DNA of 64,000 nt from Nepenthes gracilis (GCA_033239525.1 BSYO01000003.1:24598849-24662848); one strand, 5' to 3'. Shown: positions 1 through 12,640, counted from the stretch's first letter. Made by a program: numbers and translations. The notes: generated by a model not told the origin, from the sequence alone.

Positions 1-2844
1 CAATAAGAGGACCTAATCGGGAGCATGACATACCCTCAAGTTGCACATCTCCAATGGACCCAACCCGAGGGCCTAACCAATTTAAGGTTTATCCACCTTT
101 CCAAATTTATTGAAAGCTCATAAATAATGTCCAGTCCACCAAGCTATCAAGACACTAACATGACAATTCAAGATCACAGGAAGTCATCACATGGAGTTAA
201 TACTACAGCTGAATCATCATTTCAGGACGAGATTGCAGTGCCGAGATAGGAGAATCCTCATTGTTGGGTGTCCTCTTGTCTCTAGTGTGTGATGTTGGTA
301 ACTAAAGAAATATTTAAAGAAAAAAGGTATACTCATATAAACAAAGTCTAACACAATAACGGAGTTAAAAATCCTTGCTACTTGACTTTCTCATTCCCCA
401 ACTTCAAGATCTGGAAACAAAAACCATCACCTTTCAATTGATCTTACAAATGAAAGTTTCCATTTCATTACACTTGTAAAAACCAAAACTATGGTAGTCA
501 ATACATTGGAAAAGCAAAACCCAAACACAAAAAACATAAAGTAAAACCCATACACAACAGAAAGTAGGAAATGAAAACAATAACCGCCTATTTGTTGTAT
601 GAACCACTAGTACTAAATGATTAGACTTCATAATCTTGTAAGAAAATGGGTAATGATTTATCCAAATATAATCATAAAAAGTAGAAAAATTACTTCTATA
701 GCAACTTTTGACTTTGATGAACACATGATATGCAAAGGAAAGCTGTAGCTTTGGTTCCTTCAGACGAAGTATGACCACTTTATACTATTCTCCTGCAAAA
801 ACGAACAGTTGGTCTAACATTATTACAATTTTCACTCCACTATGAAATCCCACCCCCAAAAAAAAAGATTGGGGATAAAAAAGGAAAATCACATTATTCC
901 AACCACTACGTCTCTTTCTACTTCTTTCCTATTTTGGAGGGTGGGAAGTGGGAGGATGATGGTGTCGGAAGGGATGGAGGGAAATGGTATATGAACCAAC
1001 CTCAAAACTGTACAGTTGTCTGTCCTGATTAAGAGTCACTTCCTGCCCAGCACAATTAGGAGGCTACAAGATTATAATGGATTTCAAGAAGTTTAACTCA
1101 AGCACAATGCAACAAAAATGAATTGGGGTGATGTTAGTGTCATAAAAACTCTATCCATCATAATATGGCAGCATTGTAATGAAATTATGCAGAGAACTGC
1201 AATTACATCCATCTAACACTACTGAAGATAGGTGACATTGGATGAACATAGATAAATGATGTAAATGAATCCACTAGACGTTTCTTTAAGGGAAAACAAT
1301 AAAAACAGTTAAATATTAATCCCTAATAGTAGTTTGATAGATTTTTTGGTTGGAAAGGGCGATAGCAAAAATAAATATACGAGGAAATTACTCGACCAAT
1401 AAGCCACTGACTAAGCCAAATCCACTTAAGTCAGTCAAATTAAGTTCAGTTACTGAGTCGTGCATATATATCATCATCACAATGGATCATCCTTGACAAA
1501 TTAAAGAATCTTCTGCTGAGATTGTATTGTTATCGATACTCTCAAGGCTACCAATTGTTTTTCGACATCCCTACTTATAATAAACAAAATAAAATGAATA
1601 CTGGGAAAAAAACTAGTATCAAAATTAATTAATAGGTGCATTACTTTTGGCCTGTATTTTATGTTTATGCTTTGCATGTCATTGTAATAACTTTTGTCGT
1701 TAGCTTGAAAAAAATTCTGTTTCCTCCTTGCAGTTTTCTTGTTCTTTTCAACTTTGCATTTTTCTGTTTTTTTCATTTAAAAGTGTTCATTTATTTATGT
1801 TAAAATAGTAAATTTTTTAGTATGATATATTTATTAATAGTTCCTTGTGAATATCCAATCATTGAAACATATGATAAAAATAATTAATTGATCAGTTACT
1901 TGATAAATTTATTTACTATATTCATTTATAATAAGCTAACTAATCAAACATATATTGTAATAGTTTAGTTTACAGTCAATGAAAGTCGCAAAAAACCATA
2001 AATACAATATACACCATATAGTAAACCGTATGTCAAATGTCATTATTAATTGTAATCTATCATATAGAATAACACATGTTTACATATTACAAAATTGTTA
2101 CATGCACTAAATTTTAGCTAAACTCCTTAAATAATAAGTTAAGTTCGAATATAACTCTATTATCTTAAATTTAACTAAAATTAATTTTTGAGTTTGAGTC
2201 CATGACTTCGCATATATCTTAGATTGTCAATAACTAAAACATAGAAAATAATTAATGGCACAATATTTTCCATAACAATAATCCTTCAAATTATTATGAT
2301 GCAATTAATTTAATTTTTTATTAAGTTAGCTATACAAAATATTTTGTTAAGCCATACAATATTAAGGTAACCTAAATAATAGTATTAACACGTAACATAA
2401 ACATTAATCAAAAATCATACATTTGGTTTTCTAAATTAATGAATATTATTGTCTTTTCAAATATGTAAATCACAATTCATATCAATTTAATAATTCATGT
2501 AAACATTTTGGATAACTCAAACAGAAAAATATTTAAGAATTACAAATAAATTTAATTATGAATTGAATCAAAATGTTATTATTTATTAAATACATATATT
2601 TTTATTTTATAAATTTATAAAATAATATTATAATCATACATTCTTAAAATAATAAAGTATAAATAGAATTTTAAAAGCTATAAAATTTTTTGCTTTTTAG
2701 TAAATGGGAAATTCCAAAAATCATAATTTTTACATTCAATATTTTTTTCAAATTAATTTTAAAACTAAAAAACTTCATTGTCCCATTTTTTGAACAAAAA
2801 ACGAATAGATTTGAATACCTTTTCCATTTTTTCTTTTAAAAAAA
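1..2844. other. AT-rich intergenic DNA, no supported gene
   Basis: This stretch is strongly AT-rich, especially after 1780. Its open frames are short, low-complexity and rich in Phe, Ile, Lys and Asn, as expected by chance in AT-rich plant DNA. I see no splice-bounded exon pattern, tRNA, or LTR end here. A slightly less AT-rich part at about 880-1280 could be intron or UTR of a gene to the left, but nothing supports a coding call. Confidence 0.6.
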
Positions 2845-5353
2845 ATAGAATAAAAAACTCTGCTTTTCACTTACGAAATAGACCCATTATTCCGTATACT
2901 AAGATTTTTTTTTTCCAAAAAATTCAAGTTTTCATGAATTTTTATTGTTGATAATTTTGAAATGACAAGCAACTTTATTATTCTCTCCTCATTCAACAGT
3001 CATTTTCTATGTTTATTTTTTTAATTCATTTTCTCTCCATCAAAACTATTTATGAATATTTAGAGCTTAATTTAGCATAAATTTTTGTTAGTTTTTTTTT
3101 TTCTCACGTACATATTGATGTACTTATCATATGTTATTGTATTTTTGTACAAATATTAATATAGTATTTTCAGTATGATGTCGCTTTTCTTTTAACATAT
3201 AATCAGGCTACAATATTTATTTGATTTTTAAAGTGTTTATTCTTTTTGGGGGGAAGGGAGAAACACACACACACACACACACATATACATATACATAAAC
3301 TAAAATGTCATCATTGGTCATTTAATATTTAATGTATAACATCACCCTATTATAATACTTTTTTGATTTATAATAAAAACAAATATCAGTAATAAACAAC
3401 AGGAAACAATCATTAGCAACAACGAATGGACAAATCTAAATCAAACTGAGTCTCAGTTAGTAATAGTTGTAATTTTCCAGATCAATATTGTTGATCAAAA
3501 AAATTACTTCATCCAAAATCTAAATCAATTACCCAGCACTAAGAATCAAATTCACATTATCTTTTCTTTTCATTTGGATCCCCTGATACCCAAATCCCAC
3601 CACTATAAGCAAGCTGATAATTAGTTCCAAGAAAGTCGGGCCTTCACTCAAATTACCAATAACCCTATCAATCCAACCAAATTAAGAGCAAAACAGGCTA
3701 TCACTAAGTATAAATGAACGCTGAAACAAACACAGCAGTATAGTTACCCACCCCCAAAAAAAACATGTGAAATAACCTTTACGGTTTTCTAATAGAGAAA
3801 GAAAAATTAAACACCGTTGCTACAAACAATAGGCGAAAAAAACAATTGCCCATCAGAGAAAACAAACAAAAAAACAAAGTCAGCGGTAGACCGCCGAAAG
3901 AGAACAAGACAGTATGCAATTGTAGAGAGAGAGATTCTTAGATAAAGAACAAACTGGGTGTGTGATAGAGCAGCGACAGGGGGTATGACGAGAGGAGAAC
4001 CTTGGATTCTACGATTTTGCGACAAACTGTGATTGCTTATACAAATCTCAGACACTAAATCCCATAAAAATGAGATTTAAGGAGATAGAAATCTGCCCAG
4101 GTAAAAGATAGACGGAATCTTACTCGAACAATTAACTGCAGAAAGAATCGGGGGCAAGGACTGAAAATGTAATCCAACAATGTGCCCAACACGACCACGA
4201 GATCATTTGGGCGAGTAATTGGAAATTGAAACGGAAAAAAGGGTTTCAATTTCATTGATATCACAAACGTAGAAATTGCCTCAAAATATTCGTCCCTTCG
4301 GAACGATTTTTGGGACAGAGTGAGTTTGCTTATACAAATCTCAAACATCCAATTCCATAAAAATGATATTTAAGACGGTAGAAATTTGCAAAATGGACTA
4401 AAATGAAAGAGAGATGTGCCAATATAGGAAGGGCCTGAAAGATCAGGGACGCTCAAAATCAGGCGAGTGATACTGAAAACCTTCGATATTGCAAGCTTCC
4501 GTGTATACAAATTTATCAGGGATTGTGTAAAATATCAAAATCCAATCAAAAAGTTGCTTGCATCTCCATCACAGTCACCAAAACGAAAATATAGATAGAA
4601 GAAGAAAGAAGAGAAAATAAACCGACGCTTAGAACGCAGTGACAGGAGAGCTATTTCAGCTGAAGATCTGGAGGGGGAAGTTTATGGATTTGGGATGTTA
4701 GGGTTTATGAATCAAAACACAACTAAGTTTAGAGTTCTTTCTTCAGGATTTAAGGTTCAAACCTCCCAAGGATGAAGGGTCGGCGGCGGCGAAGAAGCGG
4801 GGTGGATGAGCAGCTAGCTGGACCGTCCGCGGCGAAGGAGAGGCAGTGGACTAGTGCTGGTCGAACGGCGGTGGCAGAGTGGACTGCACCACTGGCGGAG
4901 AAGAGACGAAGGCGAGCGGCTGATTGAACAAGTGGAGAGGACGAGCGGCAAGTTAGATAGGCAGACAATGCGAGCGACGGCGGTTGATTGAGCAGCACAC
5001 TTGAATTTGAGTTGATAACTTGAGTAGGCTGATGGAGTGAGGGTATTCACTATTCATGGTGCTAGGGTTTTATTTCGGCCGTCGAATGAATTAGACGGAC
5101 GATAATGGATAATTCAGCATAGGCGAAATCACCACTTTACCACTGTTTAATTTTTTTCTTTTTTTTAAATCAATTAGCAGTGTTCCGGGATTTTTGAATC
5201 AGCATTATTATTAACGTTGTTAATCTAATAATTGTTTGACCTAAAGATGATGGGTATTGACGATTTACTATTATAAAATGGCATACATTATTGATAGATT
5301 ATTATAAGTATATTTGGTATTGACTTTTTTTTTTAATTATGAGATTTTTGTTT
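2845..5353. repeat. Duplicated host segment, copy 1, left part
   Basis: This segment aligns by eye with 18720-21122 over its whole length with small indels. Shared landmarks are a block ending in CCCATTATTCCGTATA, a variable dinucleotide tract near 3263, a region with CATTTGGATCCC (3575), and a GC-richer block near 4750-5050. On the minus strand the 4560-5050 block resembles a plant promoter and 5' UTR with pyrimidine-rich tracts. The short frames in it are not conserved in length between copies, so I do not call a gene. The copy is interrupted at 5354 by element 1 and resumes at 14877. Confidence 0.85.
3263..3283. repeat. (AC)n microsatellite
   Basis: About ten AC units, followed by an ATATAC tract. 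At the matching position in copy 2 (about 19140-19158) the tract is (TA)n instead, so the microsatellite diverged after duplication. Confidence 0.9.
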
Positions 5354-6274
5354 TCATGCGTTCAAAATTCAAGCTTCGAATAGATTCTGATCAAACCATC
5401 CATCTGATTTCGGTCTCCGTTTTTTGAGTTTCGGGTCATACACACCACAATTTCAAATAAGAGGTCAACTGACGGTAAAATTTGGTCCTACCAAAAATAC
5501 TCCAACACTCAAATCAATAATCAGCCTTCTGATGAAATAATGTGAATGCAGAAAAAGCAAAAATGAATGCAAGGAGTGTGTTTAGAGTCGTAGGTGAGAA
5601 TACACTTGTGGGGAGAATGGATTTTTGTTGTTGCTGCTCGTGAAAAGCAATTTCTCTAAGTACTGAGTTCACAAAGAACAATTAGCAGAGAAAGAGAGAG
5701 AGAGAGCGCTGGGATGCTTGAGAGAGATTTAGAGAGCTTTTTAGAGCTTGAGTATACTTGAGGGCGTTTAGTAGATGATTGAGAACATTTCATCATCAGT
5801 GAGTCCCCATGGCCTTTTATAATCATGATCTTGGGCAGTCGTCCTTTGGCAAGGAGGCTGGATACCCGTCTTCTGAATGGATTATTACATTTTCTGCGTA
5901 GGCGTGAACGTCATTCATAGCCGTAATGGTCAAAGAGACAGATCTCCTTCCTCCTGCGCATTATAACCATTAGGGTATTGTTACAGATTGTAGGAAGATA
6001 TCCGTCCCTTCTACCCGGGCAATGCTTTGATTCTGGGAGGTTCCCGTTATATAGGAGATTGCCTTCCTTAAAGATGCAGGAAATCAGAGCAGGAAGTCGT
6101 TGAGGCATGTGTGGGATGTCTTTGACTTTGGCCGCTTTTGTTGTGGACTTTAGCCGACCTACTTATAGCAAGATGGTCAACGTCTCTGTTGACCGTCCGA
6201 AGCAGGGCTAGGCCTCTGCTTGATTTGGGCCACTTATTTCTTTTTAGGCCAACCCATTTTAGGCGTCCCCTTCA
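5354..6274 (-). repeat. Element 1 3' LTR
   Basis: This 921-bp LTR pairs with 13961-14876. The left end is TCATGCG where the other copy has TGATGCG, a one-base change in the terminal TG. The right end is CA at 6273-6274, followed by a C/T-rich block (TAGCCCCCCATGC) that also follows the equivalent LTR in elements 2 and 3. On the minus strand a TATA-like TTATAAAA lies at 5815-5822. The two LTRs differ at many sites, so the insertion is old. Confidence 0.85.
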
Positions 6275-6321
6275 CTAGCCCCCCATGCTACTGGCCTAGG
6301 CTTCTGGCCTTCGGTATGTTC

Positions 6322-6718
6322 ACGATGAAACGCATTTGGGTTGCGCTAGAATCCAGAGCACCATGCTGCCGAGAAGTTAACCGATTTTGTTGACCATTGT
6401 GGCAAGATTCAGAGAACCACGCTGGATAGCGCGTTGACCGAACTCGTTGACCACTGCGTGAAGATCCGAATATCATGCTGGAGAGAGCATTGACCGGATC
6501 CATTGACCGTCATCTCAAAATCCGAAGGCCTGGGCTGGAAGAAGAGTGTTGACCAATTTGTTCACTGCCACATCAAGATTTAGAGGACCAGGCTGAAAAA
6601 GGCATTGGGCGGATTTATTGACCGTCATGCCATGATCTGGAGAACAATGCTGAAGAAGATATTGACCGGATTCATTGACCGTCATACCAGAATCCAAAGA
6701 ACTAGTGTGGACTGAATC
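6322..6718. repeat. About 57-bp tandem repeat array next to LTR
   Basis: Six or so imperfect units of 56-59 bp. Clear unit starts are near 6381, 6437, 6493 and 6552, each with a TTGACC-type motif and the phrase TGACCG(T/A). The block lies between the LTR and the antisense ORF. Element 2 has a different array (26769-26960) in the same place, built on the same TTGACCG word. Confidence 0.75.
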
Positions 6719-6934
6719 GATGCGTTGTTTCATTATGCTTCCGGATGGGTAATTGAAAAGTTGGCAGAACCGCTTCAATACTCTGCCACGTGTCGTCGGG
6801 CAGTGATTTTGTGATCCCGATAATTAATTCACCAGAAGATCTGATTTAACTGCGGTCTCTGCGGAAACTACACATGTCCATCATCATGAGTGCGCCTTTT
6901 CGATGCGCTGCCTCACTTCAACGGCTACGATTCA

Positions 6935-6940
6935 TATAAA
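6935..6940 (+). promoter_or_regulatory. Candidate TATA box of element 1 aORF
   Basis: TATAAA (followed by AGC) lies 83 bp before the ATG at 7023, with a CACGTG G-box at 6785-6790. The duplicated copy has TATAAA at 7949-7954 and CACGTG at 7805-7810. Spacing suits a plant RNA polymerase II promoter independent of the LTR. Confidence 0.5.
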
Positions 6941-7022
6941 AGCTATCCGTCAATTCAAATTTTCCACACCTTCTTTCACAAAAATTCTAAGTCCTTGTCT
7001 CATTCCTCTTGCTCCTGCTCTC

Positions 7023-7544
7023 ATGGCTCCCTCCGTTACAAAAATTGCCTCCGTTATTACCACCAGTGAAGTGAGAAAATTATATGTTGAGTTCAACATC
7101 CCACGGCAGATTGTGTTCTCGATGCCTACACAGCAAGGTAGAGCCAGCTCTCACCCCGATGGCTGCATTACCGTATACGAGATTCATCTAAGGAGTGGGC
7201 TGCATCTTCCTGTGCCAAAGAAGCTACTCCGTATTTTCACGGTATTCAACGTTTCTATCGCACGACTTAATGCGAATGTCGTGAGATATCTCTGCTCATT
7301 ATGTATTTTCCTCCACCACCATTCTTAGATGATGACGGTGAAAGTTGTTAGGGTGATGTTTCGATTCACCCAAAGTGGTGATTGGATTTCTTTATCCCCT
7401 CGGGAGTTACTCATCAGCAACGCTATCTATGACTACTTCAAAAACTGGAAGGATCGATTCTTCTTCGTTCACGTTGCTGATAGCTTGCCATTGTCCTGGG
7501 ATTGGGGCAACGTTCCTGGTTATCTCACCGGAAAGCCGAAGTAG
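7023..7544 (+). pseudogene. Element 1 antisense ORF, copy A (Transposase_28-like)
   Basis: The frame from ATG 7023 encodes the Tat-type antisense protein whose N-terminal domain I associate with Pfam Transposase_28 ('putative gypsy type transposon'). The key block is PDGCITVYEIHLRSGLHLPV, then NANVVRYLCSLCIF, and after an in-frame TAG (7326-7328) the same frame continues with WISLSPRELL and NWKDRFFFV. A single nonsense codon therefore splits the domain. The frame ends at 7544 in sequence that no longer matches the family, and a duplicated second copy follows. The family's biochemical role is not established to my knowledge. TATA and G-box motifs lie upstream. The gene runs opposite to gag-pol. 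Confidence 0.75.
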
Positions 7545-8039
7545 GAGGAGGTGAAGGGGATGGAGCCAATATTACAGTTGGTGAAGGAGCATCTGTCCGA
7601 GTTGAGGAGGGATCACCTAGTCTCAAGGCAAGAGGCCAAGAGAGCTCATTGGGGATTCTTCTTCACACAATGTCAAGAAGATATCGACTTATCTATCAAT
7701 CGTCATACTTAATCCAAAGAACTAGTGTGACCGAATCGACGCGCTGTTTCAGCTACGCTCCACGGGTAATCGGTGTTGGCGTAATCCACTTCAACAATTT
7801 CCGCCACGTGTCGTCAGAAGGATTTTGTGATCCCGATAATTAATTCACTCAAGATCCTCGATTTAATCGCGGCCTCAAATTTAAACGACACATGTCCATC
7901 ATCACGAAAGGCCGATGCACCGCCCTCACTTCCCGGGGCTACGATTCATATAAAGCTATCCGTCAATTCAAATTTTCCACACCTTCTTTCACAAAAATTC
8001 TAAGTCCTCGTCTCCCCATTCCTCTCAAGCCCCGGCCTC

Positions 8040-9476
8040 ATGGCTCCCTCCGTTACAAAATCATCTGCTATTACCACCAAAGTGAAGGGAGAAAATTATA
8101 TGTCGAAGTTCAACATCCCACTAAGCAGATTGTGTTCTCGATGCCTACACAAAGAAGGTAGGTTTCGCCCTTCACCCCGATGGTCGACACGTATACGAGA
8201 TTCATCTAAGGAGTGGGCCGCATCTTCCCGTGCTGTTAGCTACTCCGTATTTTCACTGTGATATTCAACGCTTCTATCGCATCGACTTAACGCGAATGTC
8301 GAGATATCTCCGCTCATTATGTATTTTCCTCCACCACCATTCTCGGATGATGATCAGAAAGTCATAGGGTGATGTTTCGATTCACCCAAAGTGGTGATTG
8401 ATTTCTTTATCCCCTGAGTTGTTCATCGCCAACGCTTATCTATGACTACTTCAAAACTGGAAGGATCGATTCTTCATTCACGCTAGTTTCGAGAAGCTTG
8501 CCATTGTCCTCGAATCAAAGTAACGCCTCGGTTATCTCACCTAAAGCCGACGTAGAGGAGTGCGAAGGCGATGGAGCCCATGACATGTACTGTGAAGGAG
8601 CACTCACTGAAGCCGAGGAGGGGATCACCTAGTCTCAAGGCAAGAGGCCAAGAGAGCTTCATCGGGGGATTCTTCTTCACCTATCTGTAAAACTGAAACC
8701 TTCACCGCCAGCTTTCAACGCAAGAGGAAAGCCCGCGCTTATTACTATTGACGAGGCTTGTTTTGTGGTCAAGCTTGCTCCCAAAAGAATCCAAGAAAAA
8801 AGAGAGATGCTCCAGTGAAGCCTACTTCTTCGTCTTCCACAGAGCTAGATTGTCAAATAGCCGGACGACTTGCTGGGACCAAAGAGCACCTTCCAAAATC
8901 GGTGGCTGGGTGAGGACCCAGGCATTGGCGAGTTCTCATGAGCTCACCGAGTCATTACTACTGCAGAAACTCGCGCACTCACGCGCTTTCAATGTATTAC
9001 GCTGAAGCGGCCGAGTTAGAGGAGCCAACTGCAGAGCTATCCGCAGAGCTAGGAGAGTTAGCCACCGGGGCAGACTTGGCCGAGGCTGACTTTTCGGCAG
9101 CCCATGCCAAAGATCGTTGTTCCCACTCTCCCTGAGACCGGGCACGCTTAAAGCTCACGGAAGCACAAGGAGCTTGCCCGGAGGAGCTCATCCCAAGTCC
9201 CCCTCCAGCAAGTTTTAGGTCACGAAGACAGCCAATGAGGCAACGAAGAGTTTTTGAGGTAATTTTTCAAAACTCTCCTTTTCTTTTTCCTCAGGTTACA
9301 CGCCTAACTTTCTTTAACCTTTGCAGGAGGACAACACGAATGGCACAAGGATCATACCGAGGAACGCCATAAATGACAATCATGGACAAAGAGATCGGCC
9401 GAGACGGTGATGAGATCGACTACGTGACGCCCAAACCAACAAAGACTAGGAAGAGAAGGTCGCACTCGCGGTGAGC
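8040..9476 (+). pseudogene. Element 1 antisense ORF, copy B and 3' exons, heavily decayed
   Basis: ATG at 8040 starts a second copy of the 7023 ORF (MAPSVTK), but many small deletions break the frame within about 75 codons. Past the duplicated part, 8700-9258 holds Ser/Glu/Ala-rich frames like the middle of aORFs in elements 2 and 3. A GT..AG intron fits at 9259-9326 (68 nt, GAG/GTAATT to TTTGCAG/GAGG), in the position of the introns at 28526-28605 and 42237-42304. After it come Glu/Arg-rich frames that would be the coiled-coil exon. No frame is open throughout, so this is a pseudogene. Confidence 0.6.
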
Positions 9477-10837
9477 TATCGAACTTAGGCGCAATTAGCA
9501 GTCATCAAGAGAGAGCTTCCTAAGTGGAGAGGCTTACTGGGCGAAGCTCTCAGAGGAAAATCGCTGCGAGAATGAGCTAGCCACCGCTTGCATCCTCGTG
9601 AGGTCATCCGCATCGCAGCTGTGCCCAGAAAGGCGTTGCATTCACGCCACATCGCTAAGATCGATCCTAACTTTCCGACTAGCATCCTCGAACACTCGCA
9701 AACCGTGCGCATGTACTGCGCGGTGACCTTATTAACTACGCCGAGGCAACCAAGGGCCTCTCTCGCACCTCCTATATGCCACGCCCTTAACCGTACTCGT
9801 ATTCGGGGTTTCGCCTCTTGTACATTCGAGTATATTAATTTAAAAGTACTTTCAAGAATATTTCAATCTCTTCGCCTTTTCTCATTGCTGACTTGGCATC
9901 ATTTCTAATTGAACTTATCGAGTATCTCTCACGATCAACTCGAGCTTCGGGATACCATGGCATTGCCGTCGTAAATGGACCCTTAATTTTTAAATAATGA
10001 ACATATATTAGCAATTATGTCTCTAATGTGCGACACCGCCAGATATGATTCCAAGCTGGCCACCTTTGTGGTCTTTCTCATCTCGAACTTTCACACGATT
10101 TATCAGACCGCCGTAGAATGATTATGCTACCTACCACTGGAGGAGGTCGTCATAGCTGTCATGTAAGCCCCCCCGAGGTTTTGTTTAGACCACAACAGCT
10201 ACTCTGGATGATAAAAAATTTAATTGACCGCTTACAAGCCATTGATAATTAATGTTTAATTCAAATTACTACGAATCAAGTAGATTTAATTAATGCTGAA
10301 CACCAGACCATTTACGAACCGCTTGGATTAATCATGATAATTTACAAACATACTCCACATTAGAGGCAATGTTTAATTAAACCAATGTTTAATCGCAAAT
10401 GGGTGAAAACTGCTTGAAACTTAGGCCTTGATTAGGTTTTTATTTTTGTATACAAACCTGACAAGCATTTGTATGGAAAAAGAAAAAGAAAGAATAGAGA
10501 AGCACAGAACGATGCAAACAAAAAAGAATAGCCTTTATTAATCATGATAATTTACAAACATACTCCACATCAAATAGATAACCCTGTTTGGGTCTTCTTT
10601 GGAAGCGCGCTTGGAGTGTACCACATTCCATGTCATGGAAGGAACGACTTCACAGATTACGAGTTCGGAGCTTGTATACTTCATTCCACAGGATGGCTGA
10701 GACAAGAAATGAGCCTTCCCAATTTGGAAAAAGCTCGTTCCGGTTGGCTATATTGCCCGTCGCCTCTATACTTCACAAGATCAGGTCTCCAACTTTGAAT
10801 TGCCACGCCTTTACTTGTTATAATAACAAGCAATTCA
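9477..10837. other. Element 1 spacer between aORF and pol remnant
   Basis: No supported gene. The left part (to about 9960) still has aORF-like composition and may be its 3' end. 9961-10540 is AT-rich. A perfect 34-bp direct repeat sits at 10327-10360 and 10537-10570. 10571-10837 is, on the minus strand, decayed integrase C-terminus, comparable with 30063-30359 of element 2. Confidence 0.5.
10327..10570. repeat. 34-bp perfect direct repeat pair, 210 bp apart
   Basis: ATTAATCATGATAATTTACA and the following 14 bases occur identically at 10327-10360 and 10537-10570. The rest of the element is strongly diverged, so perfect identity suggests a recent local duplication or an assembly artefact. Confidence 0.85.
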
Positions 10838-11653
10838 TTATTGGTAGGCAGTTGTGCGCATCTTGACTACGTCACAAGCTTTCTCTAACAGATCTAGATG
10901 TTCCTTGATTTTTTGAGAGTTGCATGGTAGGTTGAAAGCTTCGACCCAAAGACTTGAGAGACCGATCTCAACCAATATTAATGCCTCAATCCCGTAGTAG
11001 AGGTTGAAGAGTGTCTCGCGAGTTGGTTCTTTAAGAGTCGTCCAATATGACCACAGGATGGAGGGCAACTCGTCGACCCAGGAGCCCCCTATGTCCTCCA
11101 ACTTGGTTTTCAAACCGTAGAGTAGCGTAAGGTTGAAGACATCACCTGATCGTTTGTCCGGGGATAAGATACCAAAATGTGGACCAATCTGATTGCCAAA
11201 CAAGTACAATACTTGGTAAAGTGCTTCCCCAAGAATTGGATACCGTTATCAATCACGATAACCTCGAATATGCCAAATCTGCTCACAATGCTTTGGCGAA
11301 CGAATTCCAGGGCATTATGCTCGGTGATCTTAGCCAGAGGGGAGGATTCAACCCATTTTCTGAAATAATTATCCCGAGTGGACTTCGCTCAAAGCATAGT
11401 TGACCTCCTCAGGAGTATGACAATGGAGGTACGGAGTCGAGTATCCACCGCAATATAGACATCTATCAACCAAGGTGTACCCATTGGCCGTCTTTTTTAT
11501 CCGCTTAGTTTTGTCTGCGTTATCCAGTAGTGTTTCGTCCACCAAATATCTCCAATATGGCGTCATCCAGTTTTCGACGTGAAAACTTGCATCGCTTCCT
11601 ATTCCTCTATATTGGGAGTGCTCAAAATTTTCCTTATATCCCTCGAGTACCAT
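10838..11653 (-). pseudogene. Element 1 integrase remnant
   Basis: The minus strand carries integrase pieces in order. 11653-11369 matches the region before the zinc finger (MTPYWRYLVDETLL, then STPYLHCHTPEEVNYALSEV). 11368-11210 has decayed core sequence including an ITEHNALEF-like block and the DNG of the second catalytic Asp in another frame. 11209-10838 has the core C-terminal part (SWVDELPSILWSYWTTLKEP, then VEIGLSSLWVEAF). Compared with element 2, about 250 bp that should hold the HHCC finger and the first catalytic Asp are missing between PEEVNYAL and the core. The remnant is not functional. Confidence 0.8.
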
Positions 11654-11697
11654 TCTGGATTTTCGACCGCCGCCGCTCTAGCAAGTTGGTCGGCCAT

Positions 11698-12640
11698 TCA
11701 GTTCTCAGTTCTGTGGACATGGAGCGAGTTCAACTTATCAAAACTTCGGATAGCGTCCTTCACCTTGGCCAAGTATCTTGCCAAGAGAGGGTTGCATAAC
11801 TGGAAACTCCCGTTGATCTGGCTAACAACTAGCTGAAAGTCGCTGTAGACAGTTAGCCTCTTAGTTGAGCACTCTTTGGCTAATTGTAATCCGAATAATA
11901 CGGTTTCGTACTCGACAATAGTGTGGCCGGCTGAAAAATTGAATTTCATAGAGTACTTTACCTCAAACCCGTCCAGGATCCTTAGGACCACTCCGACACC
12001 GCTGCCTAAGTTGGTAGACAAACTCTCCACATTAAAGACCCAACCTAACTCTTCTGAGTGGTGATCCGCGTCCTTAGTGGGGTGCTCCTCGATGATTGGG
12101 GTCGTGGTCTCGACTATGAAGTCGACCAGGATCTACCCCTTGATAGCTGGCCTAGGTCGAAATTCAATGTCAAACTCTCCCAACTCAATGGCCTACTTTA
12201 CCAATCGTCTAAAAATATCAGGTTTCTGGAGGATGCTCTTCAATGGCTGAATGATCATAATAACCACGCCATAAGCCTGAAAATATGCTCTTAGTTTCTG
12301 GGCTGAGAAGACAAGCGCAAAAGCAAGTTTCTCGGCCTTGGTGGTGGATCTCTGCGTAGTCGGCGTTTTTTACTCACGTAGTAGGCGGCCCTTTCGATAT
12401 CGAGTCTTGGCGTGAGAGCTAAGCTAAGAGCCACCAGGTACTGTCAGTAGAGTGCGACTCTTCGTCTCTGGAAGTAGCGTCGATAGCGGTGGCTTGGCGA
12501 ATGCAGCTCGACTCGCCAGCCGATCTGGCACTCTGCGGTCTGTTGAAAACCGTTTGCTTTCATCCCCCTCAGAGCTTTGAAGAAATGCGATATTGACCCA
12601 CAAATTTTCCCAGCGGGGCAGGCGCTGATCTTTGATTAGC
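11698..12640 (-). pseudogene. Element 1 RNase H / aRNH remnant
   Basis: Frame 12030-11698 encodes the archaeal-type RNase H typical of Tat elements (GSGVGVVLRILDGFEVKYSM, then VEYETVLFGLQLAKECSTKR and VYSDFQLVVSQINGSF). Upstream (12290-12040), in shifted frames, are EFDIEF and DFIVETTTP blocks that also precede aRNH in element 2. 12640-12420 matches the RT-thumb/RNase H junction (FFKALRG-like) in broken frames. The RT palm and protease are absent, so this block is joined directly to gag. Several stops and shifts are present. Confidence 0.75.

Larger units (their letters stand above)
6680..8685 (+). repeat. 1.02-kb tandem duplication of aORF promoter and 5' part
   Basis: Copy A is about 6680-7670 and copy B about 7700-8685. 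AATCCAAAGAACTAGTGTG at 6691 recurs at 7711, an offset of 1020 bp. The copies share the upstream CACGTGTC motif (6785 and 7805), the TATA box (6935 and 7949), the start codon (7023 and 8040), the conserved domain and the phrase GGCAAGAGGCCAAGAGAG. Copy B has many more small deletions than copy A. Confidence 0.85.

Noticed and set aside
434..778. 114-residue minus-strand frame
   Set aside because: Low-complexity Phe/Tyr/Val/Leu-rich translation of AT-rich DNA with no domain or splice support.
4750..5050. Ser/Pro/Arg-rich frames, with counterparts at 20624-20910
   Set aside because: Frames differ in length and phase between duplicate copies, so protein conservation is not supported.
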